NCBI GenBank assembly: GCA_016882415.1
Contig: VGQL01000006.1
Coordinates: forward strand, 1 to 41,150
DNA: 41,150 bases
Reading direction: 5' to 3'
Source: Cyanobacteria bacterium M_DeepCast_200m_mx_001
GTDB taxonomy: Bacteria; Cyanobacteriota; Cyanobacteriia; PCC-6307; Cyanobiaceae
Part shown: one piece after another, positions 1 to 7,801 of the stretch
How positions within the stretch are numbered: the first letter of the stretch is position 1
How the letters are laid out: each line of letters opens with the position of its first letter
The notes under the pieces: model-generated
Database searches by the model: none
What the model was told of the DNA's origin: nothing
The model's input: the letters and a program-made list of their open reading frames with translations, nothing else
Translations under genes and position numbers: made by a program

Positions 1-88
1 CTGGGCAGAATTCAGAGATCGGGGGGTGTCGAAGTGATCTCAAAAAAATTGCCTGACTAGACCAAGCTTGCGACGAAAACGAGACAAT

Positions 89-1120
89 CTAGGCAGCTCG
101 GCGGTAGCGTTCCTTGAGAAATTGGTAGGCCTCGTTCAGGCGGCGCATCGCCTCCGCTGATCCCCCCGCATCGGGGTGATGGCACTGTGCCTGTTCCCGG
201 TAGGCCTCGCGGATGTCCTTGAGGGAATAGGGGCGGTCCGCCACCGTGGACAGCTGCAACAGGCGCAGGGCGCCGTGCACGGTCATCGTTTGATCGATGG
301 CCTCAAACGAGGTCGTGCGCTTCTGCCGGCTGCGGTGTCGCTGCACGAAGCGCGTGATCAGGTTCGGGATTCGCAGCACGAGGCTGGCGCCGCTGAAGGG
401 GTCCTCCAGGACCCCCGCCGCCACCACGATGCGTTCCAGGTTGGGGTCGCCGTCGGGCCAGCTTGGGCAGAAGGAGCACACCACCTGCTGGGCCAGGTTC
501 CAGCTGAACGGTCGGCCGTCGCTGGGGTCGCATTGGGGCCAGATGTCGCGGGCCAGCCACACCATCGCCGCTTCGCTCACCGCCTCGGTGGGGGGCTGGC
601 CGTACACCTCGAGCCAGTGCTGGTGAACGGCCGCCAGGGCCTCGTGCAGTTGGGAAGGCCCCAGGAGCTCAAGTCCCTGGTCCGTGGGGTCACGGCGCGG
701 TTCGGCCCTCAGGCTGCGCTGCACCTCACGGGCCTGTTGTCGCACGAATCCGGGCAGCTGAATGCCTGAGGCGGGACGCCGCCGCCCGCCACCCTGGGGG
801 ATGCCGAATGACTCGCTCTCGTGAGTATCGGCTGAGAATGGATTCTGGTCTCGTAGTGAGACGAGGTCGCCCTGAATGAGCACGATGGCCCGGCTGTCCG
901 GGTCCCCGTGGTCTGACGGTTCGGCGCCCTGGGCCTCCGCCTCGTGATCGGTGCTGTCGTCGTCCCCATCTTGGGTGTCCAGCACCTCCCGCAGCAGCTG
1001 CTCCACGGCGGGGCCTCGGCTACGGAATCCCAGTTGCGCCTTGGCGGCATCAATGGCCTGCAGCAGCTCTTCGCTGAGCTCCAGCGTGATACGACGCTTG
1101 TCGGTCTCCCGCTGCCCCAC
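89..1120 (-). CDS. Ribbon-helix-helix / J-domain fusion protein
   Basis: A protein of about 343 residues. The N-terminal ~45 residues (KRRITLELSEELL...FRSRG...) look like a ribbon-helix-helix DNA-binding fold. An acidic, probably disordered linker follows, then a folded middle region I cannot name. The last ~65 residues are a J-domain with HPD at about residues 315-317. J-domains stimulate the ATPase of Hsp70 (DnaK). There is no G/F-rich region or zinc finger, so this is not DnaJ itself. The frame is open further upstream into the DUF3370 gene. I chose GTG at 1120, just after that gene's stop at 1147, because it lies immediately before the conserved RHH start. It is probably co-transcribed with the DUF3370 gene (26-nt gap). 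The J-domain call is firm, the RHH call good, and the cellular role unknown. Confidence 0.8.
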   Translation of the reverse strand: MGQRETDKRRITLELSEELLQAIDAAKAQLGFRSRGPAVEQLLREVLDTQDGDDDSTDHEAEAQGAEPSDHGDPDSRAIVLIQGDLVSLRDQNPFSADTHESESFGIPQGGGRRRPASGIQLPGFVRQQAREVQRSLRAEPRRDPTDQGLELLGPSQLHEALAAVHQHWLEVYGQPPTEAVSEAAMVWLARDIWPQCDPSDGRPFSWNLAQQVVCSFCPSWPDGDPNLERIVVAAGVLEDPFSGASLVLRIPNLITRFVQRHRSRQKRTTSFEAIDQTMTVHGALRLLQLSTVADRPYSLKDIREAYREQAQCHHPDAGGSAEAMRRLNEAYQFLKERYRRAA

Positions 1121-1146
1121 GCTGCCCTGGAATGTCCTCCCTGAGG

Positions 1147-2721
1147 CTATCGGCCCATCAGGGATTCGATGAAACGTTGCTGCGCTTCCACCGCCTGTTG
1201 ATACCGCTCCATCAGGCTCTGGCCCATGCGCATGGGTGGGGCCACGGTGGGCGGAGCAGCCACCCATCCCGGAGCCATCACCACCTCCGGTTCCACGGGC
1301 CGCTGCCGCACCGCCGCTTCCGGCAGGTTGAGGGGGGCCATCATGCCGTTGGCCGCCTGCAGCTCAGGCTCGGCCAACACGGGCACCGTGGGCTTCGGAC
1401 GCGGTTTGGTGGGTTTGCTCTGGGCTGCCGCCAACAGCCGTTCCCGTTCCCGCAGCTCCGCCAGCTGCTGTTGGGGGACCACGCTAAGCAGATGTCCAGG
1501 TGTGGCATCCGCGGGATACACCAACGTCACGCGCACCCGATTCGGTTGCCCCGCCTTGAGGTTGAGACTGGTTAGGGGCAAGCTCTGGCCAGAACGCATG
1601 CCCACATGCACCTCCTGGTAGCCCTCGTCGGTCTGGATACCGATGGAGCCCCGGAAGGCAGTGAAATGGCGACCATTCGGTGCGGGATGGCTCAGCACGA
1701 TTTCATAGGGGCCACTGCCCCGCAGCTGCAGGTCCACCGTGAAGCGCACGCCATAGGTGCCCACGTTGTTGAGGGATGAATCCACCATCCGTGACGCCAG
1801 CGGATTCACCTGCACCTCCCCGGTGCCGAAGTGGTGGCGGTTGGTGCTGGTGAGGGGAACGTGCAGCGGTGACGTGTCGAGATCGTGCTCCAGGCTCGCG
1901 TCATAGCGGTCCCCGAGGGCGACGCCCGCCACCCTGGAGAACACCTGTCCGTTCTGGATCTGGTGCACCCGGCTCAGGTAGATCCGACCAGGGGCCAGCC
2001 GGGCGCTGTCGAGCACTGCGAGGATGTCGGCATCACTGGTGGGGTCTTCCGCGGCCACCACGGCCATCTGGAAGGGGCCATCGCTGCGGCCCTTCAGCAG
2101 ACCGTTGGCAATCCCCTTGGCGGGCAAGGCGGTGCTGAACAGCACCAGGCGGCTGTAGGGGGGAATGGTGATTTCATCCGCCAGGCGGCGGTCCAACTGC
2201 TGCCGCAGCATCTGCACGGCGGTGGCATCACCGGGGCCCGTGTTCCAGGGCCGTGGTCCCAGGGGCTTCACCCCCATCAGATTGGTGGCCCGATAGGGGG
2301 CTTCGAAGCTGTTGCGCACCGCCCCTTCGCTGAAACGCAGGTGAACCGGCGTGGCCCCCGGGTTGATCAGGATCGTGGCCAGGGTCAGTTCACCGCGGCG
2401 ACCGCCGGGCAGGTGAATGCGGCTGCGGTCCTGCGGGTGGTACTTGTGGTGGACATGCAGGCCGAACTCACCGTTGAAGGTGTAGGTGGCGTTCTCCAGC
2501 GGCTCCTGGGTTTCGGCGCTGATGCCGCTGCCCGGGGTCGTGGTCACCAGGATCCCGGGGCCCAGCACCTCCTCCGGCTGGTTGGAGTGGAGCACCGGAA
2601 TGCTGTTGAACTGCCCCTGCAGGGGCTTGGCCTGTTGTCCCGCCATCAGGGCCACGTAGGCCTGGGCAGGGATCGGTGCCACCAACACGGTGCCAACCAG
2701 GGCGAGCGTCAACGGCCGCAT
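1147..2721 (-). CDS. DUF3370 family exported protein
   Basis: About 524 residues. The N-terminus is a typical signal peptide (MRPLTLALVG..., ending with an AQA-type cleavage site about 22 residues in), so the product is exported. The rest matches my memory of the cyanobacterial DUF3370 family: a LHSNQPEEV-type segment, a GxFGLHVHHKY segment and a beta-rich body. The C-terminal ~120 residues are Pro/Ala-rich and end in a helical QQRFIESLMGR segment. The biochemical function is unknown. The frame extends upstream to 2790, but ATG at 2721 places the signal peptide at the very N-terminus and is preferred. It is probably first in a two-gene unit with the J-domain gene downstream. Confidence 0.8.
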   Translation of the reverse strand: MRPLTLALVGTVLVAPIPAQAYVALMAGQQAKPLQGQFNSIPVLHSNQPEEVLGPGILVTTTPGSGISAETQEPLENATYTFNGEFGLHVHHKYHPQDRSRIHLPGGRRGELTLATILINPGATPVHLRFSEGAVRNSFEAPYRATNLMGVKPLGPRPWNTGPGDATAVQMLRQQLDRRLADEITIPPYSRLVLFSTALPAKGIANGLLKGRSDGPFQMAVVAAEDPTSDADILAVLDSARLAPGRIYLSRVHQIQNGQVFSRVAGVALGDRYDASLEHDLDTSPLHVPLTSTNRHHFGTGEVQVNPLASRMVDSSLNNVGTYGVRFTVDLQLRGSGPYEIVLSHPAPNGRHFTAFRGSIGIQTDEGYQEVHVGMRSGQSLPLTSLNLKAGQPNRVRVTLVYPADATPGHLLSVVPQQQLAELRERERLLAAAQSKPTKPRPKPTVPVLAEPELQAANGMMAPLNLPEAAVRQRPVEPEVVMAPGWVAAPPTVAPPMRMGQSLMERYQQAVEAQQRFIESLMGR

Positions 2722-2744
2722 CGGACCTATGGGACCAACTGCTC

Positions 2745-2954
2745 TCAACCTGGGAGTGAATGGGGGTGGTGCCGACCGGGCGGACGACATGTCTTAAGGG
2801 TTGGCGCCAGCCCACGATGGGGACGCGATCGCCAAGGGGGGATCGCTAGAACGGCGTTGGCTCGCCCCATTTTTCCATGTTCCCGCCCTTCTTTGGTTGC
2901 TCCGATGAGGGCAATGCCGCCCAGTGCCGCCGCCGCCACCAGCAGCGCAAGCAC
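2745..2954 (-). CDS. Doubtful small ORF with one hydrophobic segment
   Basis: This frame, between the sigma-factor gene and the DUF3370 gene, encodes a ~20-residue hydrophobic stretch (LVLALLVAAAALGGIALIGA) followed by a basic tail. The open frame continues upstream past the GTG at 2954 with sequence that also looks protein-like (QLTLQPITPEDQRL), but it has no ATG and no Shine-Dalgarno sequence. Third positions are less G/C-biased than in neighbouring genes and the C-terminal half looks random. On the opposite strand, 2877-3059 encodes a competing frame whose last 30 residues look like an amphipathic coiled coil (LERQLAAINAAISTLERQMQ). At most one is likely real, and neither may be. Confidence 0.22.
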   Translation of the reverse strand: MLALLVAAAALGGIALIGATKEGREHGKMGRANAVLAIPPWRSRPHRGLAPTLKTCRPPGRHHPHSLPG

Positions 2955-3015
2955 CAGACGCTGATCTTCTGGCGTGATGGGCTGGAGCGTCAGCTGGCCG
3001 CCATCAATGCCGCCA

Positions 3016-3597
3016 TCAGCACCCTCGAGCGGCAGATGCAGGATTCAGCGGACGCCTGATCGTCTCCAGGGCCCGCTGCAACCGACGGTGCACCGTGCTG
3101 GCGCTGGTGCCAAGGCTTCGGGCCACGCTGCGCAGGCTCTGCCCCCGCAGCACCACCTGCACCACCAGCTGGCGTTGGGCCGGCGTCAAGGCCGCCAGCA
3201 GGTCGTCGATGCTGGGCCCCAACCGCTCCGCCGCCACCGGTTCGCACCAGCTGGTTTCCAGGGCCATCGTGTACGGCACCCGGCGCAGCTTGGGCTGCAC
3301 CCCCGCGGACCGCTGTTCCTGCACACGACGGGGGATCCGGATCACGTGGGCCTGGTCCCGGAGGTAATGGAGCAGGGCACCGCGAATGTGGGGTCGGGCA
3401 AAGGCGGCGAATGGCACCTGTTGGTTGCCGTTGAACCGCTCCGCCGCGCGGATCAACCCCAACACAGCCACCTGCCTGAGGTCCTCCGCCGGCTCCCCTG
3501 AGCAACGGCTGTAATGGCGCACCCAGGGTTCCACGAGCGGTAGATGCTCGGTGATGCGGCGGTTGCGCGACGCCGTTGACCGTTGTGAGGGCCCCAT
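3016..3597 (-). CDS. Small sigma-70 family RNA polymerase sigma factor (group 3, SigF-like)
   Basis: About 193 residues. Region 2 spans roughly residues 17-95 and includes the -10-recognition and melting segment (EDLRQVAVLGLIRAAERF, then FAAFARPHIRGALLHYLRD). Region 4 is near residues 133-180 (LTPAQRQLVVQVVLRGQSLRSVARSLGTS) and forms the -35-binding helix-turn-helix. Region 1 is absent and region 3 is abbreviated, as in alternative (group 3) sigma factors of the SigB/F/G type rather than the housekeeping SigA. I chose ATG 3597. An in-frame TTG lies 10 codons upstream. No anti-sigma gene is adjacent. A hairpin at 3649-3668 separates it from the operon upstream. Its regulon cannot be inferred from this window. 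Confidence 0.87.
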   Translation of the reverse strand: MGPSQRSTASRNRRITEHLPLVEPWVRHYSRCSGEPAEDLRQVAVLGLIRAAERFNGNQQVPFAAFARPHIRGALLHYLRDQAHVIRIPRRVQEQRSAGVQPKLRRVPYTMALETSWCEPVAAERLGPSIDDLLAALTPAQRQLVVQVVLRGQSLRSVARSLGTSASTVHRRLQRALETIRRPLNPASAARGC

Positions 3598-3648
3598 GGT
3601 GCACCACTTGCCTGATCTTGCAGCCAAGCTGCGGCGGGGTCACCGCCA

Positions 3649-3668
3649 CATCCGTGCAACCACGGATG
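3649..3668 (-). terminator. Stem-loop just downstream of the Ap4A-phosphorylase-like gene
   Basis: A perfect 8-bp inverted repeat (CATCCGTG / CACGGATG) with a 4-nt loop begins two bases after the stop codon of the gene ending at 3671 and before the sigma-factor gene. There is no T-tract, so it is not a classical intrinsic terminator. It could be a 3' stabiliser or a transcript boundary. Confidence 0.4.
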
Positions 3669-3670
3669 GC

Positions 3671-4507
3671 TCAGGCCTGAAGCGGGGCCGCCACCGCCTG
3701 CAGCAGCTCCCAGGGGCCATGGCGCTGCAGCCAGTCCAGGTCGGACCCCTGGGTGATCAGCAGGTATCCAGCAAAGCCGAGGGCATTGATGCTGAAGCCG
3801 GCCCAATGCTCCTGAACCCGCTCCACGGTGAGCACCCAATCGGGGCCGATCAGCAGGTTGTAGGGGCGCCGGGGGGCGGGGTCCCGTTGCGGCTCCCCCA
3901 ACTCCAGCTCCTGGAGGTGCTGCCGGTAGAGCTGCTCCAGCTCGACCGCCCCATCGGCCTCACCCTGGCCACGGCGGCGGCTGAGCCGATAGCGCCAGGG
4001 CCAGGCGGGGCCCTCTCCCGCCAGCTGGGCCTCCATCCAGGGCTGCAGGGGGCAGGCCAGTTGCTCCGGCCCCCGGGGCAGCAGTTGCAGGTGGCGATGG
4101 GGCTGGCTGGCCCCGGCCGCTGCGCAGCTGTTGAAGAACCACAGCCCGGGGCTGTCCTGGTCGATCTGGTGAAGAGCATTCCAGTCGTCACTGTCCAGCC
4201 AGCCCGCCTGGGGGGCCCAGCGTTGGGTGATCAGCAGCAGGTGCCCTTCCTGCACCGGATACTTGTTGAGCAGTACGAGGTGGGTCTCACCCAGGCGCTC
4301 CACCTCCAGGTCCGGATCCCAGGGCAGAAAAGGGTTGGGTTTCGGCCCCGCACTGCGTAGGTGCTTGGGGGTGGCCGACAGCAGTCGCCGCAACACGAAG
4401 GGGCCCTGCCCGAGCTGCTCCACCCGTTCCGTGGCCAGGGGCACCAGGGCACCGCGGGCCAGGGCCCGTTGGCTCCGCTCCAGCCCCAGGGTGGCGTAGC
4501 GCCCCAT
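3671..4507 (-). CDS. ATP adenylyltransferase family protein (Ap4A phosphorylase-like)
   Basis: A 278-residue protein related to the ATP adenylyltransferase / Ap4A phosphorylase II family of the HIT superfamily. These enzymes phosphorolyse diadenosine tetraphosphate to ADP plus ATP. The HIT-like catalytic motif HRHLQ (HxHxQ) is at residues 137-141. It is preceded by FLPWDPDLEV and a segment (LVLLNKYPVQEGHLLLITQ) typical of the N-terminal half, and followed by a C-terminal half with PYNLLIGPDWVLTVER. The length fits the family. The start ATG at 4507 overlaps the stop of the spoIID-like gene in a TGATG junction, so translation is probably coupled. It is last in the five-gene unit starting at 7662. 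Confidence 0.88.
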   Translation of the reverse strand: MGRYATLGLERSQRALARGALVPLATERVEQLGQGPFVLRRLLSATPKHLRSAGPKPNPFLPWDPDLEVERLGETHLVLLNKYPVQEGHLLLITQRWAPQAGWLDSDDWNALHQIDQDSPGLWFFNSCAAAGASQPHRHLQLLPRGPEQLACPLQPWMEAQLAGEGPAWPWRYRLSRRRGQGEADGAVELEQLYRQHLQELELGEPQRDPAPRRPYNLLIGPDWVLTVERVQEHWAGFSINALGFAGYLLITQGSDLDWLQRHGPWELLQAVAAPLQA

Positions 4508-5535
4508 CAACGGCCGCCGCTGCGCAGCCGTGCCAGGGCCGCCCCGGGGTAGTAGCGCGCCAGGATCTGGCTGTACTGCAGACCACGGCTGGCCAGTTCC
4601 TGGGCGCCGTGCTGGCTCATGGATGCCCCCAGGTGGCCATGGGCCTCCAGGGTGAGGGCCGTGGTGGAGGCGTAGAGACTTTCCACGATGCCCCCCTGAT
4701 AGCTCAGGATCAGCCCGATGGTCTCCAGGGTGGCGGCCTGGGTGCGGGCGGTGGCGCTCTCCAGGCCGCGGTAGGCCTGCCAGCGGGTGGTGCTGCCCAG
4801 GTGCCAATGGCGGCTGGCCGGCCGTGCCATGTGGGCCAGGGCATAGGAGCGGGCCGCCACCGCCTGGGCCTTGAGGGCCTCACGGTTCCAGGAACTGGGC
4901 ATCTCCGCCCCCACCACTGAGGCCACGTAGTCCTCCAGCGGCAGATGGTTCACCGCCAACAGCCCCTGGGGCTGCTGCAGCAGCCGCAGACGGCCGCGGT
5001 AGCGGCGCCCGTCGAGGCTGACGGCGGACTCCGCCGTGGTTTCGAGGGTCAGGTCGGGGGCCGGCAGCTGGCCGGAGCGCAACTGGAGCCCTTGCTGGGG
5101 TCCCCCCTGGCCCACCACGGCACCATCGGGCCGGCGCAACCACCAGGGGCCGGTGCTGCCCACCTGCAGGCTGCTGGCGTCGCGAGCCACGGCCACGCGG
5201 ATGTCCAACTGGAGCGGGGTGCCCCGTTCCGGTTCCACCAGGCCGTAGCCCGCTCCGCGGGGGCGGGAGCGTTGGGCCTGCACCCCCCGCAGATCCTCGC
5301 GGGAATCGGCGGCCGCACGGCCCATGGGCGGCGGGGTCTGGAGCATGGCCTCCAACAGGGCCCCATTCACGGGGCTGGTGCTGGGCATCAGCCCCTGCAA
5401 CCAAAACCCCGCCGCCAGGGCACCGAGCCCCATGGGCGTTCCCATCAGCAGGCTGCGCAGCCTCAGCTGCTGCTGCACACCCGCCAGCCGTCGGCATCGT
5501 GACCGCAACCAGGGGCGTGGATCTGTCCGTCCCAT
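4507..5535 (-). CDS. SpoIID/LytB domain protein
   Basis: The C-terminal ~140 residues carry a clear SpoIID/LytB domain (LPLEDYVASVVGAEMPSSW, then LKAQAVAARSYAL, then GGIVESLYASTT). In sporulating bacteria SpoIID is a lytic transglycosylase that works with an amidase. In cyanobacteria the domain is found without sporulation and is assumed to act in peptidoglycan remodelling. A hydrophobic segment (GLGALAAGFWLQGL) near the N-terminus suggests a membrane anchor or signal peptide. The start is uncertain. ATG 5535 gives an arginine-rich n-region before the membrane segment but overlaps the phzF-like gene by 73 nt. GTG 5481 and ATG 5445 are alternatives. None has a good Shine-Dalgarno sequence. Confidence 0.83.
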   Translation of the reverse strand: MGRTDPRPWLRSRCRRLAGVQQQLRLRSLLMGTPMGLGALAAGFWLQGLMPSTSPVNGALLEAMLQTPPPMGRAAADSREDLRGVQAQRSRPRGAGYGLVEPERGTPLQLDIRVAVARDASSLQVGSTGPWWLRRPDGAVVGQGGPQQGLQLRSGQLPAPDLTLETTAESAVSLDGRRYRGRLRLLQQPQGLLAVNHLPLEDYVASVVGAEMPSSWNREALKAQAVAARSYALAHMARPASRHWHLGSTTRWQAYRGLESATARTQAATLETIGLILSYQGGIVESLYASTTALTLEAHGHLGASMSQHGAQELASRGLQYSQILARYYPGAALARLRSGGR

Positions 5536-6359
5536 AGGAGGTGGCCCGTGCCGCTCAGGCGCACGGCGCCTGGGGTGGCGGCTTCGCAAAGCATTCCACC
5601 ACGGCGTTGTGAGGCCTGCCAGCCACGCACGGCGGATCGTTGCAGCCGCTCCATCCACCAGGGGGCCACCAGGGCGTGGGCGGAGCCCGTCACCGGATCC
5701 TCCTCAATGCCCAGATCGGGCGCGAAAAAGCGCAGCTGGTAGTCGCAGGCTTGCCCCGCCAGCGTTGGGGTGCCCTCGGGGGCTGCTTGCATCAACACCA
5801 GCCCGCGGCGGTCCGGGCCCTGCAGGTCGCCACTCGCCAGGGTGAGGGCGGCGAGGGGCCAGCCATCGGGAAGCAGTAGCACCCGATAGCCCAGGGCGCT
5901 GCTCCAGTAGGCCAGCGGCTCCACCCCCAGCAGCGCGGCAAGGTAAGCCGGTGCTGCAGGCTCCGGCACCAGCCCACCGCCGGGCAGGGTGAGGCTCACC
6001 CTGGGGCCCTCGCCATCGCCCTCGCCAATGTTCACCTCCACCGCCAGGCCGCCGCTGCGGGTGGCCAAGCGCAGGCCCTGGCCCTCCGCCAGCAGGCCCC
6101 AGCGGTGCAGGGCCAGGGTGGCCGCCAGGGTGGCGTGGCCGCAGAGCGGCACCTCACAGGTGGGTGTGAACCAACGCAGCTGCCACGCGCCCTCGGGTGC
6201 ACGCCAGAGAAAGGCGGTTTCCGATTGCCGCAGACTGTTGGCCACGCCCTGCATCCAGGGGGCCTCTGCGGCCTGCTCCAGGCGCACCACCGCCGCTCCG
6301 TTGCCCCGCAGGGCCTCACTGGTGAAGGCTTCGATCAACAGGGCTGGACAGGCCGCCAT
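5463..6359 (-). CDS. PhzF family isomerase/epimerase
   Basis: A 298-residue protein of the PhzF (phenazine biosynthesis-like) fold, a duplicated diaminopimelate-epimerase-like architecture. Supporting motifs are a RGNGAAVV segment near residue 20 (GNPAAVV in most members), SETAFL with the presumed catalytic Glu at about residue 47, a CEVPLCGHATLAA segment near residues 68-80, and DPVTGSAHALVAPWW in the C-terminal half. In general family members isomerise or epimerise small acids, and no phenazine genes are present here. The substrate is unknown. It starts 3 nt after the gpsA stop, consistent with one operon. Confidence 0.9.
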   Translation of the reverse strand: MAACPALLIEAFTSEALRGNGAAVVRLEQAAEAPWMQGVANSLRQSETAFLWRAPEGAWQLRWFTPTCEVPLCGHATLAATLALHRWGLLAEGQGLRLATRSGGLAVEVNIGEGDGEGPRVSLTLPGGGLVPEPAAPAYLAALLGVEPLAYWSSALGYRVLLLPDGWPLAALTLASGDLQGPDRRGLVLMQAAPEGTPTLAGQACDYQLRFFAPDLGIEEDPVTGSAHALVAPWWMERLQRSAVRGWQASQRRGGMLCEAATPGAVRLSGTGHLLWDGQIHAPGCGHDADGWRVCSSS

Positions 6360-6362
6360 AGC

Positions 6363-7286
6363 TCAGCTGGGGAGGTCCTCATCCTTGAGGTGGCGCTCCA
6401 TCAGCCGCCGCACCGCATCCGCGGGCCCCACGCGCCCCTCCATCAGGGCCACCACCTCATGGCAAATGGGCAGATGCCAGTGGTGTTGCTCCCCAAGCCG
6501 CAGCACCGCCTCGGCCGTACTGGCCCCCTCCACCGTCGCCCCCACCTGCTGCAGCGCCTCGGCACGGCTGCGGCCCTCCGCCAGGGCGAGGCCGAAGCGG
6601 TAATTGCGACTCAGGTGGCTGTTGGCGGTGGCCAGCAGATCCCCCAGGCCGGCGAGGCCATAGAGGCTGCCGGGGTGTCCGCCCAGCCCCTGGATCACCA
6701 CCCCCATTTCCACCAGACCGCGGCAGAGCAGCGAGGCTTTGGCATTGGCGCCCAGCTGCAGCCCGTCGCAGATGCCGGCGGCGATGGCCATCACGTTCTT
6801 GAGGGCACCCGCCACCTCCGTGCCCACCGGGTCCTGGTTGCTGTAGAGCCGCAGCCGCTCGCTGCTGAGCTGGTGCTGCCAATGGCGGGCCAGGTCGCGG
6901 TCGGCGCTGGCGAGCACGCTGGCGGCCGGCAAGCCGGCGGCCAGTTCCGTGGCCAGGTTGGGGCCGCTCAGCACCAGCAGCTCCAGCTGCGGGTTCTGCC
7001 GCAACCAGAGTTGTCCGGGGGTGCAGCGTTGCTCCAGGTTGATGCCCTTGGTGCAGCTCAGCAGGGGGAGCCCCTTGGGCCACCGTGCCGCCAGGGAGGG
7101 GGCCAGGGCTTCAACGCCGGCCATGGCCATGGCCACCACCGCCAGATCCGTGCCGTTCAGCAGGGCAGTGGGGTCGTTCCCCTGGCGGCGGCTCCAGCCC
7201 CGCACCGCATGCCCCTGCTGCTCCAGCAAGGCGGCCAGGGTGGTGCCCCAGGCACCCATGCCAATGACCGCGATGCGCAGAGCCAT
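6363..7286 (-). CDS. gpsA: Glycerol-3-phosphate dehydrogenase [NAD(P)+]
   Basis: A 307-residue cytosolic enzyme that reduces dihydroxyacetone phosphate to sn-glycerol 3-phosphate, the backbone of membrane glycerolipids. The dinucleotide-binding motif GMGAWG is at residues 9-14. The substrate-domain motifs are present: LSGPNLATELAAGLPAA, then the lysine-containing LKNVMAIAAGICDGLQLG, then LYGLAGLGDLLAT. The length is slightly short but complete for GpsA. ATG 7286 directly precedes the Rossmann strand. The gene lies 7 nt downstream of the DUF2237 gene and 3 nt upstream of the phzF-like gene. Confidence 0.96.
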   Translation of the reverse strand: MALRIAVIGMGAWGTTLAALLEQQGHAVRGWSRRQGNDPTALLNGTDLAVVAMAMAGVEALAPSLAARWPKGLPLLSCTKGINLEQRCTPGQLWLRQNPQLELLVLSGPNLATELAAGLPAASVLASADRDLARHWQHQLSSERLRLYSNQDPVGTEVAGALKNVMAIAAGICDGLQLGANAKASLLCRGLVEMGVVIQGLGGHPGSLYGLAGLGDLLATANSHLSRNYRFGLALAEGRSRAEALQQVGATVEGASTAEAVLRLGEQHHWHLPICHEVVALMEGRVGPADAVRRLMERHLKDEDLPS

Positions 7287-7293
7287 GGGGCCA

Positions 7294-7662
7294 TCATGCG
7301 GCAGGGCTGGCGTGGGCCTGAAGCACCTCCAGGGGGATCAGCTGCAGAGTGGATTGCTCACAGGCCTCCAGCTTCACCGCCGGTGCCATGCCGTCCTCGT
7401 AGGCCTCGAGCCAACGGCCGGCACAGACGCACCAGTGATCGCCGGGCTTGAGCCCGGGGAAGCCGTATTGGGGTGCAGGGGTGCTGAGGTCGTTGCCCTG
7501 GGCCCGGGTGTAGGCCAGAAAGCGCTCATCCACCACGCAGCAGACCGTGTGACGTCCCAGGTCGGCCCCATCGGTGCGGCAGTGGCCATCGCGATACCAG
7601 CCAGTCATGGGCTCGCAGCCGCACAGCTGCAGGGGTTCCCCCAGAACATTGAGCGCTGACAT
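7294..7662 (-). CDS. DUF2237 family protein
   Basis: A 122-residue protein matching the DUF2237 family along its whole length: NVLGEPLQLCGCEPMTGWYRDG, then GRHTVCCVVDERFL, then GNDLSTPAPQYGFPGLKPGD and WCVCAGRWLEA. The many conserved cysteines (CGC, CC, CVC) could bind metal, but no function is established as far as I know. ATG 7662 starts exactly at the family N-terminus, although the frame is open further upstream. It is first of the five-gene unit running to 3671. No Shine-Dalgarno sequence is visible. Confidence 0.9.
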   Translation of the reverse strand: MSALNVLGEPLQLCGCEPMTGWYRDGHCRTDGADLGRHTVCCVVDERFLAYTRAQGNDLSTPAPQYGFPGLKPGDHWCVCAGRWLEAYEDGMAPAVKLEACEQSTLQLIPLEVLQAHASPAA

Positions 7663-7749
7663 GGGTGGGCGACGCAACGAAACGGGCTGGTTCAAGCCAG
7701 TGCTGGCGTGCAGTCTGACGACGGACTGGCACAAAACGCGATCAGACAG

Positions 7750-7779
7750 TTGACGGAACCTGGGGGGCAGGCGTTAAAG
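7750..7779 (+). promoter_or_regulatory. Candidate promoter for the 75-aa gene
   Basis: TTGACG at 7750-7755 is a good -35 match. TTAAAG at 7774-7779, 18 bp further on, is a weak -10 match. A short inverted repeat (GGTCT / AGACC, 7779-7794) lies between it and the ATG at 7802. No -10-like element is obvious for the divergent DUF2237 gene. Confidence 0.33.
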
Positions 7780-7801
7780 GTCTTTCAGCAGACCCCCCTA
7801 C

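Noticed and set aside
1-88. Possible feature at the left edge
   Set aside because: The sequence is somewhat AT-richer than its surroundings but has no clear hairpin, ORF or RNA gene. It is simply the region after the J-domain gene's stop.
2825-2832. GCGATCGC, the HIP1 palindrome abundant in many cyanobacteria (also at 13129-13136)
   Set aside because: I noticed only these two copies, which is not evidence of the HIP1 enrichment seen in HIP1-rich genomes. No function can be assigned.
1885-2964. Long plus-strand ORF (359 aa) opposite the DUF3370 gene
   Set aside because: It is His/Gln/Gly-rich, a typical mirror image of a GC-rich coding strand, and has no recognisable domain.
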